64,000 bases of DNA. Source: Paraphysoderma sedebokerense. Its lineage: Eukaryota; Blastocladiomycota; Physodermatomycetes; Physodermatales; Physodermataceae. A program made the position numbers and the translations under genes. The notes under the pieces were generated by a model. The model made no database searches, had not been told where the DNA came from, and worked only from the letters and a program-made list of their open reading frames with translations. This document shows positions 12,322 to 25,139 of this stretch, piece after piece. The stretch lies in the NCBI GenBank assembly GCA_025602915.1, contig JAHLJZ010000057.1, positions 92,753-156,752 of the forward strand, read 5' to 3'. The stretch's first letter is position 1; the number at the start of each line of letters is the position of its first letter.

Positions 12322-13943
12322 TCAACGATCCAAATCGTGACAAACTTTCTCTTTTAATTCGACAATTATGTCATCTACATCCGCTCCAGCATCCTTCGCA
12401 CTTCCGAAATATCTTAACGCTTCAGCGTAATGATGATTTGATTGTTTTTTAAAATCAATATCTTGGATTTTAGATTCGAAAATTGGCTTTTCTTCCGAAG
12501 TCAGCGGTTTCAGGCGATACTCGTAAAGCGCGCCGAGGTTCAATTGCGTCTCAGCCATCTGTGATCCAAAACAACTTAATGGGTTGTCTACACATGTCAA
12601 GAATTGAAAACGAATGGACATACCAGGGAATACACCTGTTCTCGAAGAGTTTGCTCAACGTCAGAGTCAAAAAGCTTGATTGCCTGATCTAAGGCATTTA
12701 CCGTCCGCTCTGAATATTCCTTCGCTTTGTTGAACGTTGAAAACGATATATTAGTTTCTTCTTCTTCATTTTCGTCTTCGTCTACGTTATCGTCCCCAGC
12801 GGCGGATTGAATAATGAATGAGCCAATTGATGAATACGCTGTGGCATAGCCAAGTAAGGCTGGGATGCGGATATTCGGGTCGGTTGATTCTATGGAAAGA
12901 AAAATTCAGAATTACATATGGAGATAAAAAAGGGGATCAAAGACAAACCTTGACTAATCTGGTCGAACAAATTGGCTGCCCATATATTATAAGTTCGCTT
13001 CTCCTCTTCGTTATCTACGAAATCACCATACATTTGAACTTGCCAGGCCATGTCAACCAAGTCCTTTATGGTATTCTTCATCTCTTTCGTTTTCGCTTCT
13101 ACGGTATCCTTTTCTTGCATAATAATCTTCACAAGCTCTAGACTCGAAGACGCCACTCTGTCGAATTTTTCAATAGCCGCTTTAATGAAGTCATGTCGCT
13201 TTTCATCGGTCCATAATTCGGACTGATCGTCTAAATCACCAGACAGCCCACTCATGCAATACTTAACACAATATCGCCCATCTAGCAAATCAATCTTGCT
13301 TTCTATTGAAGATCGGTCTTCGGGTTTGATATCTTTCACAAGATCTCGTGCTGTCGATATCTTATCGCAAATTGCTGACAGATACTCTGATATCTCCATG
13401 TCATCTTTAGACTTGAACATTTCGTCGGTACTATTTGATACTTCTCCTTCCTGTGATGATTCGCATTCTAAATGAAGATTGTTACTCAATTCGAGTAGGG
13501 CATTGCCGTAAACTACGTATAAAGAGGCCAAAGAGCATGGGTCCTGAAGTTCGCCCAAGCGTATAATACGGTCGCATTCATGTATAGTGGCTCTTAGCAA
13601 TAAAATTCCATTCTCGATATCCTTCTGAGTCACTAGTGGAGTGTGAGTAATCCAGATTAGTTCACAGCCAATCTCGATTCCGAAGCATGTGCAACGAAGT
13701 ACCAAGTTTATCCATGGCCATATCAAACAAGGCCTGAGTCTCTGCAATTTCGTTGCCTTCTTCTACGTCGGGCATCATGATTGTTCTGCTTCCATCATCA
13801 GATTGGCTTGTCGACGACAAGTCCGATTCTACTGTAGATCTGACTTTCTTAGTTGGCTGAGAGTCGTAAGTCGACTCGGTTGGTGTCGAGGAAGATGACG
13901 CTTTTAAACCTCTGGGACGTTTTTTGGAATTACCTGCAGTCAT
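12322..13943 (-). CDS. ETT1: ETT1/NRO1-like protein (enhancer of translation termination), unit 1 copy
   Basis: Four exons on the minus strand: 13943-13703, 13632-12949, 12889-12636 and 12558-12322, giving 471 aa with phases 1, 1 and 0. The N-terminus has the family signature SKKRPRGLKAS (KRPLGL in yeasts), then a charged low-complexity region. The second exon opens with VTQKDIENGILLLRATIHECDRIIR, matching the conserved NGIxHECDRLLR block of Ett1 and Nro1. The rest is helical and TPR-like, with an acidic stretch (DDNVDEDENEEEE) in exon 3. In yeasts Ett1/Nro1 is a nuclear protein that helps translation termination and controls the Ofd1 dioxygenase; that role is knowledge of the family, not visible here. 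It is divergent from the kinesin, and a CACGTG palindrome lies about 80 bp upstream of the ATG. Confidence 0.82.
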
Positions 13944-14466
13944 TATGTAAAGAGGGAATGGATAATGATGAGTCTCGCACTATGATATCAATATATAACC
14001 GATATTAAGACATTGCATCTCTATCACGTGATTACTGCGATATAGCAACGAAGCTATTGCCCGGGCATTAAAATGCATAGACACATAAAAACGGCAATAA
14101 TTAAAGTCTTTACCCAAATTCAGGAATTAAAGATCCCATAATAAACAGATGTACGTTTAATCTAGACTCATGAGACTACGAGGACGCCAAGATTATATGT
14201 CGGAGAGCGTCCAAATTTCGAATTATATGCTCTGGTAATTGTATCTGGGATGGCTAATGGAATTATGGAAAGGAAGATAGTAGCAAATTTGAGTTCAAAT
14301 TGTCGGAATTTATGTGACCGAGATGCAAAATGTGGACGTGAGAAGCCCATTCCATATAATTAAACTTGATACGGGGTGCCTGAAATCTATATTCACCACA
14401 TTGTTGCTCTTCAATCCGACTGCCTTCCCCATTCATTACCAGACTGCATAGAGATATATATTACCT
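13944..14466. other. Divergent promoter region, ETT1 / kinesin
   Basis: No coding potential that I can support. It contains two 10-bp palindromes: ATCACGTGAT (14023-14032) and TGCCCGGGCA (about 14058-14067). Small frames (for example minus 14168-14350) lack family similarity. Confidence 0.6.
14023..14032. promoter_or_regulatory. 10-bp CACGTG palindrome in the ETT1/kinesin promoter
   Basis: ATCACGTGAT shares the 8-bp core TCACGTGA with the element upstream of the oxidoreductase. It sits 80 bp before the ETT1 ATG and about 435 bp before the kinesin ATG. A bHLH binding role is inferred. The second copy is at 37576-37585. Confidence 0.4.
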
Positions 14467-17400
14467 ATGCCCATATCCCCTTCGCCGTCCTCGTCTTCCC
14501 TCCATTCGGATTCGACAGTCGCAGGTATTGTTTAAGTTATCCGTCCTTGCCAAACTAATGCGCGCGACCTTTCGATTTACTTTCTTCATTAATATCCAAA
14601 GGTTCGAAGGGTGAGAATGTTAAAGTAACAGTGAGGGTGCGGCCTCTTACGCCATCCGAAGAAAGGGAAAATCAATATGGAGTATGGGATGTAGATGCAC
14701 TAGACTGCACCGTCAGATTGTCGAAGGAGTTTGCAGAGAGGAACAAGAAATTAGTAACCGACTTTCGTTATGGTATGTAACAACATTGATCTATTATTGA
14801 TGAAATTGGCTACATTGCATTGCATTACTGTGATGTGTGAGGAGTTTTTAAGACGAATGAGTGTAGAAGACGACGAAGTGTTTAGCTCAAATCTATTAAC
14901 CACATATCTGTTTGTTTATGTTCAGACCAAGTATTTATGGGAAGTAATAACGCAGTGGTTTATAGTCAATCGGTTAAAAATTTAGTCTGGTAATGTTGGA
15001 ATTTTGTATTGGCAGTCTCCGTTAATCACACAAGCAGCTAACATTGCCGCTCACCAAGGTCTTGCATGGAAGGATACAACGGAACTGTTTTTGCCTATGG
15101 ACAGACTTCCAGTGGTAAGACATATACCATGGTTTGTCTCAAACCTTTCATATTTGCGAAGGAGTGTTCGAAATTGGATTGATTGACAACTTTCCATTAG
15201 ACTGGTACTGAGTTCCAACCTGGTGTCATACCTCAAGCGGTTGAAGATGTTTTCGCCTATATCCATCAGGTAGTTCTGGCCATTAATTCTTGCTTTCTGA
15301 TTTTTGAGTTACTCACCTCTAATTAGTCTGCTGGAAAAAGAGAATTTTTGCTGCGAGTGTCGTACATGGAAATTTATAACGAAAGTGTTCGTGACCTTCT
15401 GTCGCCAGAAACAAGAGATCTGCGTATTCATGAAGATAAAAAGGTAGTTATATTTGAATGTTCTTGTGCGATATAACTATACTAAACAGTTTTGGTTCAG
15501 AGGGGTGTCTATGTTAGCCCGCTGAAAGAAGAAATCGTCACTACACCGAAACAAGTTATGCGTGTGATACAACGTGGTGAATGTACCTGTTATTTTACAC
15601 TATTGAGTTGAGCAATATCCGGGTTATTCATTAATCGTCGATAATAGCAAATCGTCACGTATCTACGACCGATTATAACGAACATAGTAGTCGTTCACAT
15701 ACAATATTTCAAATGGTGATTGAGAGTCGGGACAACTCGTCCCTGTCCAGTCCGGCCCAGCTGCGAAAAGGGGGGAAAGGTTCTAACGCCGTACGAATTT
15801 CTTTATTGGTTAGTCTCTCGTCCTTTAGTCAATGAATCTGTTGCTATGTATTGATGGTACTGTGCATCAGAACTTGATAGATTTGGCTGGGTCAGAGAAA
15901 GCTTCTTCGAACGCCGATCGCAGAAAGGAAGGTGCTTACATCAACCGTTCATTGCTGACTTTGGGGACGGTTATTTCAAAGTTGACTGAGGAAAAAGGGT
16001 CTGTATTATTTCTATTCCTTGTGGCTCCTGTGGGTTTTTCTAAGTTTAGGGTCAATATTCAGATCACACATTCCCTTCCGAGATTCTAAGCTGACTCGGA
16101 TACTACAATCATCCCTGAGCGGAAATGCTCTTGTCAGCGTCATTTGCACAATGAGCCCAAGCTACGTTAACGTCGACGAGAGTGCAAACACGCTGAAGTT
16201 CGCCGCTAGAGTGAAGAGAATCGTTACACGAGCCACAACAAATCAAATTCTTGACGATAAAGCTCTACTTCAGAAATATAGATTAGAAATAGCAGAACTG
16301 AAAGAGAAGCTGATGATGACAAATGAATTATACGAAAAGCAAAAGCAACAAGAGATCGCTGCGCTGAAGCAGGAGAAGGAAAAGGTATGGGTGACCCAAA
16401 AAGGGAGCAAACGCACACACACGGTTAACCTTTTACCTCTAGTTCGAGGAAGAAATAGCAGAGCAACAGTTGCTTCGCACTGCGCTGAAAGAGAGGATAG
16501 ATCATTTGACACGTCTCATTCTGACATCTTCGTCTATCAATGCAAAGTCTCTTGGTACTACTTCGATATCGTCATCAAATGTAATTATTCTTTCTAGTGG
16601 TTGCATTTCCAATCGAGACATCTAATGTATTAAATTTTCGCTTCAGTTGATTACACCAGGCATGGGTTCAGCGGCTAGCCAACAGACCTCTCAGCAGTCT
16701 CTGCAGTATGAGAAGGTGCGACAGTCTGGTTACTTTACTACTAATAGTCCGAATTCACATTCACATTATGAATATTTGTAATACTTTAGGAACGACTCGA
16801 ACTCATTAATCATGAATTAATTCAGAAAGACGTAATGATTCAAAAACTTCATTCGGAAAATGACCGCAAGGATCGCTACATATCCCGACTTGAGCCAATA
16901 TTCAGCCGCATTCTCCAATCAGAATTTCTTGATCATTCTCAGTTGAGCGAAATCAAGTCCGAGATTGCTTCCGCCAGGGACCATAGCGTACATCAGAGTC
17001 CGAATAAAGCAAACCAAGATCAAAATGATGTCGGTTCACGTGCTGAAACCCCAGGTAACAAGGATGAAGAATTGATGACATTACGAAACGTGAATCGGGA
17101 AATGGAGATCATCCTGAAAGAACAAGAAGAAAAGATTACTCAATTACAATCAATGATATCCGGTGGAAATCCTGCCGACAATACGAGTCGGTGTACAAGC
17201 CCTGTGTCGAGTCAGACTCAATATGAACTTCAACTAGCTACACAGCGAATACAAGAACTTGAATCTGCAATAACCGATTCCGAAGATTTCATACGAGAGC
17301 TATCCACCGAAAACCGAGAATTCAAAACAATGATAATGGAACTCAAGAACAAGATACGAAAAATGGAATTATCACAATTCGAAAATGCCGAAGTCGCGAC

Positions 17401-17859
17401 TTCACAACCATCTACACCTTCATCGACAATAGATTCATTCACCGATTCATTACAAAGTAGTCAAAATCAAGCTCCAACCATCCCAAGGCGAAGTTCGAAA
17501 CGAGATGTGGAAACTACTGCTCGATTGAGAGAAGCAGAGTATTTATTGGAAAAGGAGAGAAAACTTAGGTTAGAAGAACAAAGTAAAATGCATGATCGGA
17601 TTGCTTCATTAGAAGCTGAATTAACAATTACAAAAGGTGGTATTGCTTTTCAAAGATTGTAGCGTAATCGTCCTTTATTAACGGTTGTTAATTTCCTATT
17701 TCTTGGTTATTTTGATTAATTGTAGCCGAACTGTCAGTTGCCCAACTCGTATCCAATTTTTCCCCTGGCACTTCTTTTTCGCCTCCACCTTCAGACATAA
17801 ATTCCACAACCGACAATTTTTCGCCCATCGAAGTTCCATCGTCTTTAAAGGACAATTAA
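14467..17859 (+). CDS. Kinesin-7-like motor protein, unit 1 copy
   Basis: Fourteen exons: 14467-14524, 14602-14772, 14926-14989, 15059-15131, 15201-15269, 15327-15443, 15501-15576, 15648-15808, 15871-15998, 16063-16384, 16443-16580, 16647-16715, 16790-17636 and 17726-17859, about 808 aa. The motor domain begins within 25 residues: [11 protein letters not shown]-loop GQTSSGKT (about 110), switch I NEHSSRSH (about 221), switch II DLAGSE (about 267) and [14 protein letters not shown]. The SEKAS...[22 protein letters not shown] pattern points to the kinesin-7 (CENP-E/Kip2-like) group with an N-terminal motor. Long heptad coiled coil follows. In the last intron I prefer splicing at AAAG|gtggta to tgtag|CC, which extends the coiled coil into a Ser/Pro-rich tail ending at 17859. 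Without splicing the frame stops at 17662. Kinesin-7 proteins work at microtubule plus ends or kinetochores. Confidence 0.88.
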
Positions 17860-18687
17860 TCTGTATCCACGACTACGAATTGCCCAGATGTATCTACCAA
17901 ATTAGGGTGACCTCGTAGTGGTATTGCAGGTTCACCGACAAATATTAGTTCGCGGCAGGATGAAAACTTGGATGTAGATATGATCAGGATCCACTTTCGC
18001 TAGGTCAACTGTAGTATTTGTATTATACATTTTAAGTATTCTGAGGAAATTTATAATAGAAAATCGTTTCGAGGGATATAGCAGCGCAGGAAAGGCATTC
18101 AATTTTTCGTTGAAGTGTATCAACAACACAAAAACGGTTTTATTTCTACTTAGTTAATGCACAACACAAGGAAACTAGAACACAAAGATTAAAACAACAC
18201 GCAAAATTATGACTTATAAAGACCAGAAAGTTTTGTAAAGAAACGTATAAAGGGGATAAATTTATAGTTTGATTACAATAATGTCTTGGCATCCTATTTT
18301 GCGTTGAAGTTTTGGAATATTTGATCGTAAAGTTTCCGGCAAGTTTTCGGGAACGAGTAAGGTCAACGTGAATACAAATCGCCGCATAAATATACACATG
18401 GGATAAACAAACGGGACGTATCGGCATAGTCAAGAGGGATAATAAACACAGCGGATTGATGAGAAGAAGATCGAGATGGAGGGTGTAGTTCGATTTACAA
18501 AGACAACGAGAGTGTGAAGATCGGTTACAATTTTGAAGGTAGATTTTAACAAACGAGAGAAACGGTAAGTACGGATGGTACAGTCTTTTTAGCATTGCGG
18601 TTATATATTTATAGATGTCATTTGTTGAGATAGAAAAAAAAGAAACCAAAATGGTAGTCAAAAATAGACTTTCCAAGGGAAAAGTGC
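17860..18687. other. Convergent 3' intergenic region, kinesin / pyruvate kinase
   Basis: About 830 bp of AT-rich sequence between two convergent genes. The longest frame (minus 18146-18676, 176 codons) has a biased, Cys/Leu/Ser-rich translation with no recognisable domain. I see no gene here. Confidence 0.6.
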
Positions 18688-21360
18688 TTAAAGCGGAGAA
18701 GATGCAACAATGACAGTTTTAGCAATGTATTGAGAGGAAAAATTACAAACCAGAATACGCATGGTGTTCGTCTTTCCACTACCACCGCGCCATCCTTGAA
18801 TTGCGACGACGTTGCATTGTTCAGGGATCTGTAAAAACGGCAGACAATGCCATATGAGAAACAGTTTTGTAAGATCAGATAAGCCGCAGTTGTAACAAGT
18901 ATGATAACAGAAGATATCGTGGTAGCGACTTACCAATTTTGATTGAACGGCAAACTGAACAGCCCATCTAATTCTCTTATCGACATCATCCTGCCATTCG
19001 TCTCCAGTAGGGGTGGCAATTCCATGAGGTTCAGCATACACAAGAGGATAAACGCCACGATACAAATGCATTTGTCGGGCAACATGTTCATATCGAGTAA
19101 TAGCAATGATAGGGACGTGAGGTCGGTATTTAGCGACGAGACGGGCAGTGTTACCACTGTAAATTAGCAAAAAAAGAGATAACGCATGGTTAGATACGAT
19201 GCGTAAAATGTGATACGTCAATAAAAGGGTGATCAGGAACCTGGTAGTCAGCACGATGATAGCCTTCAAATCTTGATCTTGTGTGGAGGCGACGGCAGAA
19301 ACAGCGACGGTCTCGGTGTTGTCGAACGGTCGCTTGGCAAGAGCACGGACTTCAATAGTGAGTGGGGGATAGCAAATGACGGACTCAGCTTCGATACTAC
19401 ATAAAATCAATAATTATTTTTAGACAATCGTACGTCAATAAAAAAATGCAAATAAAGAACCGAAGCCAGAAATAAAACATACCACACATGGTGCATCATT
19501 TGAACAGTTTCAATCGGATATATCCCTTTGGCGGTTTCACCAGATAACATGACACAATCAGCGCCATCTAATACAGCATTAGATACATCTGACACTTCGG
19601 CACGAGTGGGACGAGGATTGTTCTACACTGAATAAATTAGCAACATAACTAAGGAAGCGGAGAACGCCAATGATACTGACTGTCATTGATTCCAACATTT
19701 GTGTGGCACTAGAGTAGAAGAGAGGTGTTAGATGAGAGAGGCGAAGTGCGTTGACAAAAAAACAAGACGAACCAAATAACTGGTTTTCCTTGAATATTGC
19801 ATTTGGCGATCATCATTTTTTGGGCAATAAAGACTTTCTGTAACGGAATTTCCATACCGAGGTCCTAACAACAACGTTTAAAGTGAGTTTCGATTGTAAT
19901 TGGCTGGCAAAATCACAAAGAACTTCGTACCCCTCTAGCGACCATAACGCCGTCGGTTTCCTTCAATATAGAGTCAAAGTTTTTGACTCCCTGTAAATTT
20001 TCAATTTTGGAAATAATCTTAATATGTCTTCCTTTTGGACCCAAGACATCTCTAATTTCTCTCACGTCTTCGGCTCTTCTGATAAAGGATGCAAAGATCA
20101 TATCAACTCCTTGCTCAACTCCAAACAACAAGTCTTTTTTATCTTTTTCACTGACTGCCGGTAAATCGACGTCGGTACCAGGTAAATTCACGTTCTTACG
20201 GGATGACAATTTATGCGTGTTGACAGCTTTAGCGAGGATGTGGTGAGTATCAACGACTTTGGTCACGATAAGTGAAAGATTGCCGTCTTCAATAAAGATT
20301 TGTTTTCCAGGGGCCAAGGACTTGGTGAGGGAGGGGTATTCAATGTAAAGGATGGAACCAGTACATTTCCGTTCGTAGGCCGGGTCGTTCGTCAGAGTGA
20401 TTTCTGAACCGGCTTCAATAAGAAACTAAGAAATTGGTGTGCTTGACATGAGCCAATGAATCATTCGTCAGTCGAAATGAGCAAGTTACATACCTCTTTG
20501 TCGTCCACCATGTAACCTGTTCTAATTTCAGGACCCTTGGTATCTGTGGATTGAAAGTGAGTACACACACCGACCGTGCAAGAATTATACACCACTACAC
20601 GTACCAAGGGCAATAGCAACAGGCCTTCCGGGCATATCGATGAAGCTATCTCTAGTGTTCTTTATGACAGAGGCATGATACTTGAGGGCGGATGGTCAAT
20701 GTCAGTATAGAAATTTTAAGCAAAAGGGGCCGGGCCCCACCGATTTGATCCCAAAAAGGAAATAGAATTCAGATTGTAAAAGCTTACTTCATATGATCCA
20801 TGAGAGAAGTTCAACCGCACGATGTTCATACCGGCGTTGCGTAATTCTTGAAGCATTTTGACCTAAATACAACACAAGAAAGGGCCACGAAATATTTTGA
20901 CATTCCGAACACGGATAATTTAATCGAGGGTCAATCAAGCAGAATCGGAATAAATCGCTTTAAAGATTCTAAAGTAGGGATAGCAAAACTACTTACCGTA
21001 TTTGTTTTCGGCCCTGTTGATGGAGTACCATGTTGCGATAAGGTCCAAAAACACACGCAGCAAATTTGCGACAACAACACAACTGATCAGTCTTTGACGG
21101 AAAAGTTTGCACCGTAAACGTAGACATGTCTGCAAGAATAAAAAGAACGTACCGATGGTACAAATGATGGATGTTCTTCGGGTGTTGGAAGGTTCCACCT
21201 CGATGTCCTACGAAAAAATGCTGGTCAGGACCTGAGGCCGAGACATGGCGCGCAGAAGAGGAAAAAGGAAGGGAAGGGAGGGAGCGGAAGACAAGGAATA
21301 CGAAAGCATAACTACCATGCAAGAGATCCATTCTAGCTTTGTGGTGACGAGGTCGGCCAT
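18688..21360 (-). CDS. PYK1: Pyruvate kinase, unit 1 copy
   Basis: Thirteen exons on the minus strand: 21360-21316, 21207-21153, 21013-20997, 20862-20788, 20680-20605, 20543-20494, 20425-19931, 19864-19773, 19708-19681, 19622-19483, 19396-19241, 19156-18934 and 18828-18688, giving 530 aa. It catalyses phosphoenolpyruvate + ADP to pyruvate + ATP, the last step of glycolysis, in the cytosol. Family blocks: [52 protein letters not shown] with the catalytic Lys, [47 protein letters not shown] and TTSGNTARL. The C-terminal domain has the glycine loop [11 protein letters not shown]. Exon 3 is only 17 nt yet supplies part of the IGPKTNT motif. The final residues read through a possible donor after MRIL, so the last 20 codons are doubtful. 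Confidence 0.94.
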
Positions 21361-23038
21361 TCTGTGTCTGTATTGGGGAGATGAGGGAGGACAGCTGTCT
21401 GCGTTTCTGCAGGAAGGATGCGGTGTTATCGATGCGAGCATTTTTCGGGCGACTTTGGATACAGGAGAGAAAAGGGGAATTTCTGCCTCAGATCAATTAA
21501 GCTCAAATTCCCACCTCAACGCAGAGAAGAACATCTATCCCTCATCATCGTCATCATCATCTCCACCATCATCATCCGTATCATGGACCACTGCGAATTC
21601 GTCTTGTGTCGATTATGTTGGTTCCGGCCCAGCGCACGTCACTCATGATACTCGTATAATTATTGCCGTGATTCGAAATAAATACTAGATGAAATATAAT
21701 ATTCGTGGCATGTTTCATTATAATATTGGATCTATGCTATTGCACAAGTTATGGCAAAATTCAATTATGATCATCTCACTGCAGTATATAAATAGAGTAT
21801 TTATTCATTAATGTGGCACATATGGGATTTTGAAATATAATATCATGAACCGACATCGACACAAATTGGAAGAATCAAATATCATCCGGAATGATGCTTA
21901 TAGTAGTTCGGCTCCCGCCAATGATTGAGGACCCGTTGCCGTCAATACCTTAAGCATCTCAAATATGAGCATACGATGAAGCTCTCCTGGCTATTAATAG
22001 TTTTTTGGCTTCCATGATAGCTTATGTTCAAGCATGTTATGTTTTTTATCGATCAATAGCCTAACTGTGTAAAATTATCGGGCACTATCTGCGTTTATCA
22101 TGCATAATTGCGCCCCAGGCTTCGCCCATACCATTGCCATCCCGGGGACAACCGTTTAATGAGGCAGCTAATATGATCGATATTCTCTGAATCGGCTAAT
22201 CTGACCCTACTCGGTTCATTCCGCTGCAATCAATGTCATCTCAAAATTTCCATTATTCACTGAAAGGAAAGGACAAAAAAAAATTTGCAGAAATTAAAAA
22301 TGATGAACCGATATTCAATACCATTTGTTTTTCAATTTTCTGTTAATTTCTGAAGATTTTTTTCCCTTCAGCCATGAGAGATCCAAAATGCATAAACCTG
22401 ACAGTTGGACAAAAGCCAACCCAGATAATATGCGTGACATCACTTGTCAATCTAGCGGCAAAGTCGTTACGGTTTAATCATTAATGGGCAAGCATGCATC
22501 CAAATCGGCCCACTATGCCAGAAGCGGTACTCGAATAAGTGTAGCGGCATTCTAAATATTAAACAAAGGGCAGGGGAATTGGGAATAAAAGCTTCCACTT
22601 TTTAGACAAGCAAAAAGAATTCCAGATGCGTGTGATTTGAGCGAGGAACCGCTTCCCTCCTGACATCAGCAATAATCTCTGCGGACTCCCCGTCTCTGTC
22701 GTTGCGAGAATTGCTTCTTATATTGTCCTGAGCATCTAGTACACTAAAAGTATATCACACAGTATCAGGGTCGCTGTACTTCGTCTGTATTTCGTCTGAA
22801 TTGCACTGTTTGTCAATTCGTCATATAGTCCCGACCCAATTTTAGCAACAAAGCGTGCAGACGGTATGTGTGGCTGTTGACTTAAAAGCATTTTCAGTCG
22901 ACAACTTTTTATTCTCTTCTCAGACGTCTTTCGGACTTTTGCAAAGAAGTGAACCTGACATTGTATCATTCGTCCCCTTCATCCTTTGCATAGACTTCCT
23001 GCTCTTCCAGCTCGGCCCTCTAACTGAATCCGATAATA
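21361..23038. other. Divergent promoter region, pyruvate kinase / LEA-2 protein
   Basis: About 1.7 kb without a supported gene. It holds a TCA/TCC-type trinucleotide run (about 21540-21583), AT-rich stretches and homopolymer runs. Frames such as plus 21245-21688 overlap the first pyruvate kinase exons and encode low-complexity Ser repeats, so I treat them as chance. Confidence 0.6.
21540..21583. repeat. TCA/TCC trinucleotide low-complexity run
   Basis: An imperfect microsatellite of tcatcatcgtcatcatcatc type, about 180 bp upstream of the pyruvate kinase ATG. It is repeated at 45093-45136. Confidence 0.6.
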
Positions 23039-24776
23039 ATGGCTTCGTCAAACCAAAATGCATCATCACAGCAGCATTACAACCATAACCTGGACTCTGA
23101 ATATGCCGCTTCTGCATCCGCTCTATTGTCTGCCCTACCTACTAGTCAGCATCCGATGAATAACTCCTCTAGCGGTTATCCGCAGAACATCACTTATGAC
23201 CCAAATTATCAACAGTCTGATAATGTGATTTCCTTGGTAGACTATTCAGAAGACTCGGGAGATTCATTGGATATACCGAATCAAGATATTCCCGCTACGA
23301 CTGTATTGGAGAATGGGCCAAATGTTACCAACGAGAGTCGTCCTCCTCGAACTCCAGAGTCAGCTTTGAACTCCCAACGTCAGTCTCCCCATCCTCCGAG
23401 ACAAAGTTATATTCGAAGCAGCACAATGGGATCACCGTTACAACCGAACCCATCAGTAAATGGTTATTCTTCAACAACTCAGGGCCAAGCTATTGCAACC
23501 CCCCAGTCTCAATTTGCCAGTCAGCAGTTCTATTCGCCGTATCCTCAACACCCATCTGAAGCAAGCAACTCTGCTGTATCATTTAGTTCATTGGAGAATC
23601 CTCAATTGAATTCTCAATATTCAGCACAACAAGCTCCGCCATCTTTTTCCGACGGTCAACCCAGACCAATGTCAGAAATGTATGCAAATCGACCCACGGC
23701 CGCTGCTGCTCCCGTTATGCCATCATTCCGCAATAGTATCGCTTCCCCGAACTCTGCGCAGCAGACTCAGTCTCAACAGAAGCCCGCTCCGACATACTTG
23801 AATTATGATAATTTTTCCAATGAGCCTGCCCCAGCGCCCCCGCCAAAGCACTCTCATAATATGTCTAGTTCCTCCGCTTTTCCCTACAATCGAACTTCAC
23901 CTGCATATGTGCATCCTCAACATCAACACTCTTCGTCATCTGTTTCTCTTCCTTATGGTCAACCGAATACCCATTCTCAAATGACTCTAACGGAATCCAC
24001 GAATAAACCTCTTCCTGTCATCGAACCCACCCGTCCCCCGACCAGTAAGCGTCCACCCCCATCTGATCCTTCGCAAGCACCACCACCTCGCCGCCGATAC
24101 TGTCGCTTTAGAACTCGTCTTGGATGTTGTTGCTGCTTCTCATTCTTATTCCTTATTTTGATAGCGGCTGGTTTAGCAGTGTTCTTTGTGTTCTTTTTCA
24201 AAGCGCCCAATGTTCAATTCGACAGAGCAGTACCTCCGTCTGACGCACAACCATTTACTATTCAAAGCGACGGTACCTGGACAATAAATTGGGGACTTAG
24301 ATTTAACGCTACCAATCAAAACTTTTTTACAATCAATCTGAATAATTTGGCAGTCAATGTACGCTCATTTTTCTTTTTTATCCAACACATGTGTGTATCA
24401 AATTTAACGCAATCCTTTTAATTTCCGTTACTTTTTTCAGGGTTTCCCCACTGCTGAACGAACACCGCCCGCTCTAGCTACAGGCAGTCTCCCTAATTTG
24501 TCCCTTGCCTCAAACCAACCCAACCAATTTACTCTCCCGTTCCAAATCACATATAATCCTTCAACGGCCCTAACGGATCCTCGCTCACAATTCTTGGTAG
24601 AACTAGTTAGATCTTGCACTGGTTCCGACAATGGTAGAATCAAAATGTTTGTAAACATAGAAGTTGGCTGGGTGGTAATTAGTTGGACAGGATACAAATT
24701 TAAGTTTGATCGTGATTTAGATTTTGCTTGTCCGGTTGATTTAAGAAATTTACGTGATCGGCTGGGACAACGGTAA
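23039..24776 (+). CDS. LEA-2 domain single-pass membrane protein, unit 1 copy
   Basis: Two exons, 23039-24358 and 24441-24776, giving 551 aa. The first 340 residues are Ser/Gln/Pro/Asn-rich, disordered in appearance, and end in a basic proline-rich patch (PPPRRRYCRFRTR). A cysteine cluster GCCCCFSFLFL leads into one membrane span at about 363-386. After it comes an LEA-2-type beta domain: WGLRFNATNQNFFTINLNNLAVNG, then FTLPFQITYNP. This layout (disordered cytosolic tail, one membrane span, lumenal LEA-2 fold) is known from NHL-type and fungal vacuolar LEA-2 proteins such as Tag1. The precise role is unknown. The Cys cluster before the span may be palmitoylated (inference). The ATG at 23039 is the first in a long open frame. 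Confidence 0.78.
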
Positions 24777-25139
24777 TCGATGGAAGATTTTAATGGCTTT
24801 TGTGAGTTGGTTTTGGGTGATCACGGAGAGAGAACAAAAGCAAAATGGAAAAAAAATTGATACTGTTCTTGCTTTTATTATTTATATCTTGAGTACTTTT
24901 TCTTGTATAAAATATAAATGTACTATCGAATTGATGAATTGATTTAAACTGTTCGATAAATTGATCGATATCAAGTAACTTTGCAGGGAAAAATAAAAAT
25001 CATCAGATTTGGGAATTTGGACATATTTAAGGTCGCTGCAGAGCAGTCCAACCAGGTATAAAAGCGGGAATGATATGAACTTTTCTGTCGTCCTTGCGTT
25101 AATGTAATATCATTCGTATTGCGACCACATCTCTCAGTT
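24777..25139. other. Spacer between the LEA-2 gene and the truncated tRNA (unit 1)
   Basis: About 360 bp, AT-rich, no gene seen. A TATAAAAG sequence lies near 25057, about 80 bp upstream of the tRNA remnant; its role is unclear. Confidence 0.5.

Noticed and set aside
18146-18676. 176-codon minus-strand frame downstream of pyruvate kinase
   Set aside because: Composition typical of random AT-rich sequence, no domain, lies in a 3' flank.
21245-21688. 147-codon plus-strand frame with a Ser run
   Set aside because: It overlaps pyruvate kinase exon 1 on the other strand, starts within a pyruvate kinase intron, and its Ser tract is just the trinucleotide repeat.
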